Shown here piece by piece: positions 42,801 through 49,158 of a stretch of 49,158 bases of DNA. Each line of letters begins with the position of its first letter. Position 1 is the first letter of the stretch. A model generated the notes under the pieces. That model saw only the letters and a program-made list of their open reading frames with translations. It was not told the origin of the DNA and searched no databases. Made by a program: the position numbers and the translations under genes. This stretch comes from Marine group II euryarchaeote REDSEA-S30_B12 (lineage in GTDB: Archaea > Thermoplasmatota > Poseidoniia > Poseidoniales > Thalassarchaeaceae): the NCBI GenBank assembly GCA_001629205.1, contig LURV01000030.1, positions 1 through 49,158 on the forward strand, written 5' to 3'.

Positions 42801-45800
42801 GAAACCGGCCAATCCAGCATTTCCATTTACGCTATCGTTATTAGATCGGAATCTCCATGTAAATGTTACATCAGAGCCAGCAAGAGAAGTACATTCGTAA
42901 GTGAATGTGTCTGGATTTGTTGTATTAACTAGATGTACATGAGTCAAGTCAATCCTAGCTGTAGAAATCAATTCATCTGAGTCAAACCACTGGGGCCATC
43001 CAGGTTGACCAACTCCTCCAGAATGATCGCCTGCGAATTCTACTTCCTCAAATAATCCATTTTGATCAAAATCCTCACAATAGTGATAGAAATTTCCACC
43101 TATGTTGTTGTAGGCTAGTCTGAGTCCATTTTCATTCAAATCTGTCCAACTTCCATAAATTGTACCCTGATAAACATCACCACCTTTAGACCATGTAGCT
43201 TCTAAGTAAGCATAATCTCTTACTGTCTGAACATTACCAAATCTATCTGAAATATGATCGCCCTCAGCGAAGTAGTCAAAGCTTAGGAAAGTAAAGTCTG
43301 CACCAGAATCCTTGATCTCAATTGGCTCTAATGTTATTGATTCATTCCATTCATCTTCATAACCAGTTGATGGATGCCCTAGCCAATATGCATAGTTCTT
43401 GAAAACACCTACATTCTGGGGGAGCATTTCATTTGATTCTGTAGAATCATCCAATCTAGTGCCATTATCATCATTATCATCTTGCCAAATTCTCCCAACT
43501 AGTCCTGAGAAATCTTCTATAGCAATTAATTCTGGTTCTGCATTGAATATCTTAGCTTCTACATCAAATTCTACTACTGTATTACCCCAATTTTGAACTC
43601 CTACAGTAATGGGCATGACACCTGAAGCATATAATTCTCCATTTTCCAAATCAATCCAAGGCTCTTCAAGTAGTCCTGGATCATATAAATTTTCTACGGT
43701 TAGCTGGAATTTAGTTTCATCATTAGTACTGTCATTATCAGATTGCCCACCTAGATTAATATTCGATAATTCAGTAGATACATAGTATGTGGTATTATCT
43801 ATAAAATCAGCATTAAGACTAACAGTCATTGATTCTCCTGCAATTAAATTAATGCCTTGTTTTTGTTGAGTAACTTCTGTAGGATTAGGACCAAAGTCTA
43901 CATCTCTTTTCCTGATGGTAATATTATCTATTGCAAAACCGTCCATTTCTGAGTAGTCTGCTGAACCTTCTGGTCCAGTTGTCCCTTCTAATCCAGTTCT
44001 GAAACGGAATCTTAAATCGATTACTTCTCCAGCATACGGAGTCAAATCTATAGAGTCAGCTTTTTGATCAAGTCCGCCATCCTCGAAACATAACGGATAA
44101 GGTAAACCGAATTGTAAATATGGAATGTAGCATGAATCAGGGTCTCCCCCTCCCTCACTATATTTATTCCATAGAGTTGTATGATAATCTCCATAATCGT
44201 TACCATTGTAGTCATTATATTCTGGATCTGGAGCGCTAGATATCCGCTCTTCTATCCTATTTTTTCTTTCATTATCCCATCCGCCGTATCGCCAAACTGT
44301 TTCCCATCCAGTTCCATCACTCCAAACTTCAATAGAGCATGAATCTTCATAGAGCCATCTTTCTACGACATCATATGGTTCATTTAGAAATAATTCGAAG
44401 AAGCCTACTGTACAGATTGCATCCATGTCTAAGAAAGCAGCATCAGCTCCAGAGAGATCTATATCATTCAATATTAATGCTTCATCCATGTGGTTATAGT
44501 ATCCAGTGATACTGGTGTTTTCATCAAAAGAATGTGTTACACCAGCCCAATAATAACTGCTTGGATTAGATTCTGCTTCATGGAGCCAATAAAAAACTTC
44601 TTGCCATGAAGAATTATCTTCTTCTGGGTTTGTATCGCACGATGTGGTATTATTGCCACCACATTCATAATCGGTATTATTGTAGTGAACTATATCTCCT
44701 TCTTCATATGTTAAACTTGATTCCCAGATTCTATCTTCATCAATATGCCATGAAGAATCTCCAGATTCATATTCGCCGGTATAGGAAGTATAGGAATGTT
44801 TGGTAATGTATGCATTATCTATGTTTACATTGGGATTTGTAGATTCAAAATCATTAGAATAAACTACAGTATCTGTTCCACCCAAAACTTCCTTGACATT
44901 TAGACTAACGTCAAAATTAGCTCCATTGATTGGCATTAGTCCTGTATTCTTTATTGTTACATTCACCCATCGATTTCCTTCACCTACTATATCTTGGAAT
45001 GTGGCTGGATCTAATATTGATGGTTCAATAGAGACTTTAGTAATTCCTAAATCATAATTATCCAATGATAATACTGAAAGATAATCTCCTTGGCCAGCAT
45101 ATCCTTGGGTATCTAACCACATTGCATTATTTGAAAATCGATAAGTATAGTCTTCTTGTCCAATTACTACCTCTAGAGCGCTACCGGGACCTCCTTTAAG
45201 TTGACCGGGCATAGCCATTGTGGGCCTCCTTCCAACATCAAATGACAGTGGAGCAAGGTATCCATCGGAATCAGGGTCTGCTAGTAGAATTTGTACTGTA
45301 TTAACAGCTCTTAGATTTGGTCTGAGTAAGTAGGTCTGATTTTGTGCAGTAGATTCTTGTGTGTCTAGAAGAGTGAGTGATGTAGGGATAAAGAAATCTA
45401 ATTCACCATCTCTGTTTACATCTGCAATAGTTAATGATGCACCCAAATAGTCTCCGAATGCGACATAATTCTGTGTATTCCAAGAATTTCCATTTCTAGT
45501 TGCATATGAAACATTTCCTGTTATTCCATCTACTGCAGCAATTAGATTTATTTGATTAATATCGTCGTCAGTTGTATCTGCAATATCAATTCCATAAAGA
45601 GGGAAGTTGTGTTCCGCATCCAATTTGAAATTATGAAATGTTCCGGAAGCTGGAGTAAGTGGATTTGGATATTGTTTAGTAAGACAATCCAATTCTAATA
45701 CGGTAACATTGTCATATGTGCCACTTGCATATCCTAAGCTAGAGCTGAAAGGAGGGGTCCTTAGGAGCCAAATATCTAGATCTTCGCATTCACCTGGTGC

Positions 45801-46619
45801 TGTTATTGGTTCACCGCCACTAAGTGGATCTGGATTGGGAATTGTCTGGAGTGTTTCTCCCCAATTTCCTAAATTAATTGAGGTGTAGAGTCCACTCGTC
45901 AAAGGGACTGGAATGGACTGTTGATTAGCCAATATAGAGTAATCTGGTCCTCTAAAAATTTGAATATATTGACTTGTAAATGTTGAATCGGTGGAAGAAA
46001 ATACTACATCTGCATTTCCATCACCATCTATATCATCTACATCCCATGCTTGAAGATACGGATTAGTGATTGTTATCGGATATCCACTAGGGATATTCCA
46101 TTCATTTACTCTAGTATTATCGCACTCTCCTTTAATTACAGTCAGATTTGCCGGACGAACAAAAGTTTCCCCTACGAATCTTACGTTCTCTTGGTAGTAA
46201 ATCAAATCATTGATTCCATCGCCATCTACGTCGGCTATTTCCACTTTATTGCCATCTGCAACATCTCTAAATCCAGCCCTAAATGAATCATTATTTGAAA
46301 TCTGTATATCTTGTCTATCTCCGAATCCACCATCTCCATCATTGTAGAGAACACTAATGAAATGTCCAAATCCACTACCAGATGCGATATCATTATGTCC
46401 ATCACAATTCAAATCGCCTATAGAAATATACAATGGATCTCTCTGGACTGCATACTGAGTAGTATGAGATGCTGTTGAAGTTGGAATCATTGCCACAATA
46501 ATAGATGTCAACATCAGAAGGGTTAGAGAAATAGCCCTACTTTTTTTCTGTACACTTTCTTTCACAGCCTCAAGTTCATTCAGCATAGCTATGCGGAGTT
46601 TCCATCCTTTCTTAGGCAT
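39801..46619 (-). CDS. Giant FG-GAP/VCBS-repeat surface protein with membrane anchor
   Basis: 2272 residues. A signal peptide ends near residue 51 (TSTASHT). FG-GAP/VCBS-type calcium-binding repeats (DLNCDGHNDIASG, DVDGDGINDLIYY, DIDGDGNADVVFS, DVNRDGELDFFIP) lie within about 60-430 and may form a beta-propeller. CARDB-like beta domains and two lectin/jelly-roll-like segments follow to about 1330. A GATase-like domain begins near DVAILSNPTDQNRLQRVKSD, with more beta domains after it. One transmembrane helix (TIMIGGIATVILLLVVV) and a cytoplasmic tail rich in Gln and Tyr close it. Such proteins are typical of the surface of planktonic Marine Group II archaea. ATG 46619 is the first start; ATG 46586 is possible. 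No enzymatic motif seen. Confidence 0.82.
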   Translation of the reverse strand: MPKKGWKLRIAMLNELEAVKESVQKKSRAISLTLLMLTSIIVAMIPTSTASHTTQYAVQRDPLYISIGDLNCDGHNDIASGSGFGHFISVLYNDGDGGFGDRQDIQISNNDSFRAGFRDVADGNKVEIADVDGDGINDLIYYQENVRFVGETFVRPANLTVIKGECDNTRVNEWNIPSGYPITITNPYLQAWDVDDIDGDGNADVVFSSTDSTFTSQYIQIFRGPDYSILANQQSIPVPLTSGLYTSINLGNWGETLQTIPNPDPLSGGEPITAPGECEDLDIWLLRTPPFSSSLGYASGTYDNVTVLELDCLTKQYPNPLTPASGTFHNFKLDAEHNFPLYGIDIADTTDDDINQINLIAAVDGITGNVSYATRNGNSWNTQNYVAFGDYLGASLTIADVNRDGELDFFIPTSLTLLDTQESTAQNQTYLLRPNLRAVNTVQILLADPDSDGYLAPLSFDVGRRPTMAMPGQLKGGPGSALEVVIGQEDYTYRFSNNAMWLDTQGYAGQGDYLSVLSLDNYDLGITKVSIEPSILDPATFQDIVGEGNRWVNVTIKNTGLMPINGANFDVSLNVKEVLGGTDTVVYSNDFESTNPNVNIDNAYITKHSYTSYTGEYESGDSSWHIDEDRIWESSLTYEEGDIVHYNNTDYECGGNNTTSCDTNPEEDNSSWQEVFYWLHEAESNPSSYYWAGVTHSFDENTSITGYYNHMDEALILNDIDLSGADAAFLDMDAICTVGFFELFLNEPYDVVERWLYEDSCSIEVWSDGTGWETVWRYGGWDNERKNRIEERISSAPDPEYNDYNGNDYGDYHTTLWNKYSEGGGDPDSCYIPYLQFGLPYPLCFEDGGLDQKADSIDLTPYAGEVIDLRFRFRTGLEGTTGPEGSADYSEMDGFAIDNITIRKRDVDFGPNPTEVTQQKQGINLIAGESMTVSLNADFIDNTTYYVSTELSNINLGGQSDNDSTNDETKFQLTVENLYDPGLLEEPWIDLENGELYASGVMPITVGVQNWGNTVVEFDVEAKIFNAEPELIAIEDFSGLVGRIWQDDNDDNGTRLDDSTESNEMLPQNVGVFKNYAYWLGHPSTGYEDEWNESITLEPIEIKDSGADFTFLSFDYFAEGDHISDRFGNVQTVRDYAYLEATWSKGGDVYQGTIYGSWTDLNENGLRLAYNNIGGNFYHYCEDFDQNGLFEEVEFAGDHSGGVGQPGWPQWFDSDELISTARIDLTHVHLVNTTNPDTFTYECTSLAGSDVTFTWRFRSNNDSVNGNAGLAGFALDNIRVEDYTFEDDGVYTQTVSGLDASQKSNVLMGEHNFVNGLYKIDLMTLYNNSDNTSKWFEKPEISIANNQSTILFGIANADITLLQPDILDCVSDITYACVYPTSPNTFDSHDFSIPLLNGVIEGSYDVRMIIEHIESGDIVYNQSSDNGTFELDPHQRAVAHWESPYSSWIDSNKYNISFIAILVDEFEWTQSGNERFFEISFYDHIDVAILSNPTDQNRLQRVKSDLDAMGMVYSQFETSDWNKYLTDEWLDGYSKVLLPWQTDYNVEYGDYYELLGTENPNNADLTGIEVIETFMNNGGTVQIHLGPYRDYYQDTTDTERIGVPFDLDIAMRNRVNLTIDQRIKSENLSFNDPFHPIMKNLDTSAFSVINAGSHVALSGLDTAQVGDNNMPKVCMDASVGASENGYISGGGTFHSLIGDNDNIDQSVLAVCSVGDGGIIVTTIDVENPTVSTPYGQNNTFSLLSNMLAYQLSPYPSGFEVAGQGFDLTIDGRIQPFDALSGAYERTPIKSNATLEFNFEIDSSLSSIISANWVIESVDDSIITGWDGETLGEDNWYVYQQSNSIPVNATFCIEDESEDLGCKIDAEWRIWLYLSDSQGHTRITNISVFTNDVRADNNPPSSIFEIVNDDTNSDLIELIGTQPTPSDYDEELQEFIMVDSSVYRVTLDENSQTTTVYFTAAGSTDVGTGIQEYRWLVTGASMEDQEFVINSPDYNWSYTFNSVTPTNNPLMIELYTSDFRFTSEPPYRMFFEVVPSDFGDEEVVSELDNLFTAEGERFDALDSIDIINVTGVIRDNDISSDCDVTVEVSLDDKSIFDKGGAVKNTEKDRGRYNSVSGLCDGDSYSLSLNISHLYVYGEEYGSEGNVYIRITEAGHSPVEEEIYLYTLPRALDPCEENPESCEEESGSLNTIMIGGIATVILLLVVVITFVMRNRRSKNTQQDSVETFGGVEQMDPVEAYVQQLVAQGYDEQMARQYAQQYYAQYYDQQKRSGG

Positions 46620-46695
46620 TACCTTGCGTTGATTTCTAGCATATTCATCGAATTCTTACACAAAAACCGGAAAAAACATCAAATTAGATAAATTT

Positions 46696-47148
46696 CTACC
46701 GTGACTCTAGCCAACTCGGATTGGGTGAAAATGCGACCTCAGCTCCACCATAGACTTTGTCTATTCTTCCCATCATCCAAAGTCTATTCAAGAAAAGTTC
46801 CAAATCACTCCCTTCTCTGTTCATTTTTTCCCCTATTATCAGTTCTATTTCTCCTAAAGAAGCAGAATCTTTTCCATGTTCTTTTATCATTAATGTCAAC
46901 AACAACTGTAGCCATGCTTCAGATTGTGGATCTCCCGAAAGATTATTTGAGAGTGGCTCGGGGGGTTCAGTTTCCTCAAAAAACTCAATTAATTCACTAA
47001 TTATTGGATTCGATATTTTAGCAATTCCTAGTTCTTCTATTTTTCCTTCTATGTCTAATTGACCAACCTCTCTAACTACCGAAGGAATTTTGCTTGGATC
47101 GGGAGTTGGCCCTGGCAAAATTGACTCAGAGGTTTCTTTTTCTTCCAA
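46696..47148 (-). CDS. Small protein of unknown function downstream of aconitase
   Basis: 150 residues, acidic, with a Pro-rich N-terminus and a helical C-terminus (LGEIELIIGEKMNREGSD, then LFLNRLWMMGRIDKVYGG) that could be a winged-helix-like domain. It begins 9 nt after the aconitase stop, on the same strand, so the two are probably cotranscribed. I do not recognise the family. A regulatory or assembly role next to an iron-sulfur enzyme is only a guess from position. Confidence 0.6.
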   Translation of the reverse strand: MEEKETSESILPGPTPDPSKIPSVVREVGQLDIEGKIEELGIAKISNPIISELIEFFEETEPPEPLSNNLSGDPQSEAWLQLLLTLMIKEHGKDSASLGEIELIIGEKMNREGSDLELFLNRLWMMGRIDKVYGGAEVAFSPNPSWLESR

Positions 47149-47157
47149 ATTATCACC

Positions 47158-47608
47158 TTATTTTTTAGCGAGGTTTCTTACAACCGTCTGTAAAATTCCA
47201 CCATTCCTATAATATTCAACTTCTACAGGAGTTTCTAGTCTCACAACAGCATTAAAATTTACCACTGAACCATCAATTCTTCTGGCAACTACTGGAATTT
47301 CGGAAAATGGATTTAACTCTTCTGTAGGTATATCGAAAAATTCTGTTCCATCTAATCCTATGGAGTCAGAGTTTTCTCCTTTTCTGAATGAAAGAGGTAA
47401 TACACCCATTCCAACTAGATTAGAACGATGGATTCGCTCATATGAAACAGCAATTACTGCCTTTACTCCTAAGAGAAGAGTTCCCTTCGCAGCCCAGTCT
47501 CTACTGCTTCCTGTACCATATTGAGATCCTGCGATTACAATTAGTGGGGTTTGTTCAGAAAGGTATCTATTACTGGCTTCAAAAACAGAAATTACATCTC
47601 CGCTCGGG
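47158..47608 (-). CDS. acnA: Aconitate hydratase, C-terminal part (after a frameshift)
   Basis: Continues the aconitase sequence in another frame: SGDVISVFEASNRYL, then the active-site block GSQYGTGSSRDWAAKG, then HRSNLVGMGVLPL and the C-terminal VNFNAVVRLETPVEVEYY. It has no good start codon before the ATG at 47409. It is therefore a piece of the gene at 47579-49158, broken at a C-run (47606-47608) where one extra base shifts the frame. The part holds the catalytic Ser/Arg region, so without it the enzyme would be dead. Confidence 0.85.
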
Positions 47609-49158
47609 AAATGAGTTGTAAAACCACCTTAAATCTCTCGCATCCACTCCCTTTTCTAGAAGATACTGTCCTGCAGGTCCGTGGGCAGGGAATGCTCCTG
47701 CTGGACTAATATGATCTGTAGTAACAGAGTCTCCAAATTTCATTAATACCCTAGCATTTCTTATATCATTGATTTCGGTTGGATTTTCACTTATGCCATC
47801 AAAAAAAGTAGGTTGCCTGACATAAGTTGAGTCCGGATCCCATTTGAATAAATCACTTGAGGCACTATCTATTGAATCCCACCTAGGTTCTTCGAGAATA
47901 TCAGAGTATCTCTGTCTGTACATTTCAGGATTAATTGCAGAATTTATACAGTTTTGAATTTCCTGTTCGCTTGGCCAAATATCTTCTAACTTTACTGGTT
48001 CACCGGACTCTGTAAATCCTATGGGATCTATTCTAAAGTCTATATTCAGAGTACCTGCTAGTGCATAAGCGACTACTAAAGGTGGACTAGCTAGATAGTT
48101 AGCCTTAATTTTCTGATGTATTCGTCCTTCGAAATTTCTATTTCCGGACAAGACGCTTCCAACAATCAAATCTCCCTGGTCAATAGCTGATTCAATATCT
48201 TCATCCAATGGTCCTGAGTTACCGATGCAAGTAGTACAACCATATCCCACTACATTGAAGCCTAATTCAGATAATGCTTCAGAAAGTCCTGCTGCTTCAA
48301 AGTATTCTGTTACTACTCTACTACCTGGAGCTAGGCTAGGCTTAACCCATGGTTTTATTTCAAGACCTTTTGCTATTGCTTTTTGTGCTAGTAATCCAGC
48401 TGCCATCATAACACTTGGATTGCTAGTATTGGTACAACTAGTAATTGCTGCAATGACTACATCTCCATGCTTCAAATTAGATTTTCTATTTGGTAAATTA
48501 ACTGATGTTGAATTGAATTCATCAGAAATTCCATGTCCTTGATGTCCTATAGGAGAATTTAGAGATTTTATCCAGTGACTTTTCATATCGTCTAATTCAA
48601 CTCTATCTTGCGGCCTTTTTGGTCCAGCCAGAGAAGGTTGAACAGAATTCAAATTCAAACTTAGAGTTGATGTAAATTCAGGATTCTTTGAGGATTCATC
48701 ATTAAATAATGACTGCGCGGATAAGTAAGATTTCACATTTTGAATATGGCTATCTTCACGACCAGATAGTCTGAGATAATCTAGGGTAATTTGATCAACG
48801 GGAAAGAATCCACAGGTTGCTCCGTATTCTGGAGCCATATTCGCGATTGTAGCCCGATCTGGAAGACTAATATTTTTCATTCCTGAACCGTAGAATTCTA
48901 CAAATTTTCCTACACATCCGTGTTTCCTAAGCATCTCAACTATTGTCAGAGTCATATCAGTTGCCGTCACTCCTGGAGATAATGATCCTGTAAGCTCAAA
49001 ACCAACTACCTCTGGAAGTAGCATATAGATTGGTTGACCTAGCATTACAGCTTCGGCTTCAATGCCTCCTCCCCCCCAGCCTAGAACTCCTAAGCCATTA
49101 ATCATGGTAGTATGAGAATCGGTTCCTACTAAGCTATCTGGTAACCAAACTCCATCTT
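47579..49158 (-). CDS. acnA: Aconitate hydratase, N-terminal/central part, 5' end outside window, frameshifted
   Basis: Converts citrate to isocitrate in the citric acid cycle with a [4Fe-4S] cluster. The frame is open to the right edge and reads LVGTDSHTTMINGLGVLGWG there, so the gene begins beyond the window. Cluster ligands are seen in AAITSCTNTSNPS and YGCTTCIGNSGPLD. The swivel domain starts with FGDSVTTDHISPAGAFPAHG. After WFYNSFP the frame runs into ERRCNFCF and a stop, whereas the next frame restores the family sequence. Removing one C of CCC at 47606-47608 gives an intact gene. A sequencing or assembly error is as likely as a real mutation. Confidence 0.9.
   Translation of the reverse strand, partial: DGVWLPDSLVGTDSHTTMINGLGVLGWGGGGIEAEAVMLGQPIYMLLPEVVGFELTGSLSPGVTATDMTLTIVEMLRKHGCVGKFVEFYGSGMKNISLPDRATIANMAPEYGATCGFFPVDQITLDYLRLSGREDSHIQNVKSYLSAQSLFNDESSKNPEFTSTLSLNLNSVQPSLAGPKRPQDRVELDDMKSHWIKSLNSPIGHQGHGISDEFNSTSVNLPNRKSNLKHGDVVIAAITSCTNTSNPSVMMAAGLLAQKAIAKGLEIKPWVKPSLAPGSRVVTEYFEAAGLSEALSELGFNVVGYGCTTCIGNSGPLDEDIESAIDQGDLIVGSVLSGNRNFEGRIHQKIKANYLASPPLVVAYALAGTLNIDFRIDPIGFTESGEPVKLEDIWPSEQEIQNCINSAINPEMYRQRYSDILEEPRWDSIDSASSDLFKWDPDSTYVRQPTFFDGISENPTEINDIRNARVLMKFGDSVTTDHISPAGAFPAHGPAGQYLLEKGVDARDLRWFYNSFPERRCNFCF

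Overview
The window looks like a chromosomal piece of an uncultured, AT-rich planktonic euryarchaeon, most likely of the Marine Group II/III (Poseidoniia) kind. Evidence for an archaeon is a Gar1-type H/ACA RNP protein, TATA-like boxes about 25-30 nt ahead of start codons, and very large anchored surface proteins with FG-GAP, RCC1 and thrombospondin-3-like repeats. A bacterial-type glycerol-3-phosphate dehydrogenase in an archaeal setting also points to this group. The lineage is inferred from gene content only.

Layout. 1-12 kb (+): a molybdenum-cofactor region holding a MoeB-like E1 enzyme, a MobA/MocA-like nucleotidyltransferase, an XdhC/CoxI protein and three subunits of a xanthine-dehydrogenase-family enzyme most like 4-hydroxybenzoyl-CoA reductase. 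It is interleaved with a 2-oxoacid dehydrogenase E1 alpha/beta pair, a CaCA antiporter and a ZIP transporter. 12-18 kb (+): a secreted anchored protein and a DUF4350 / MoxR ATPase / DUF58 / membrane-protein operon. 18-24 kb (-): an operon of an EF-hand membrane protein, a MacB/LolCDE-type ABC transporter and exonuclease III. 24-31 kb (+): a giant lipoprotein protease (subtilase, two RCC1 propellers, Cys-rich and Asp-rich repeats) cut by an in-frame stop, then tRNA-Leu(UAG) (-). 31-32 kb (+): gpsA and a small winged-helix-like protein. 32-36 kb (-): a PhnCE-like ABC transporter and a two-lobed binding lipoprotein. 36-40 kb (+): an anchored surface protein, a Gar1-like protein and a TPR membrane protein. 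40-49 kb (-): aconitase (frameshifted, running off the window), a small unknown protein and a 2272-residue FG-GAP surface protein.

The most striking element is the 32-38 kb locus. The binding lipoprotein would by default be called a phosphonate-binding protein, but each of its two lobes carries the transferrin signature: an SCHT motif, a GY-x-GA-x-KCL...GAGDVAF block, and Asp, Tyr and His at the places of the transferrin iron ligands. Three copies of a 16-bp palindrome, TTTAGGG-NN-CCCTAAA, sit in the promoter regions of this gene, of the ABC transporter operon and of the divergent surface protein. The half-sites resemble DtxR/IdeR-type iron boxes. I infer an iron-regulated ferric-ion importer built around an archaeal bilobal transferrin-like receptor.

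Three genes or gene pairs show reading-frame breaks (E1 alpha/beta junction, RCC1 protease, aconitase). These may be sequencing or assembly errors or real lesions.
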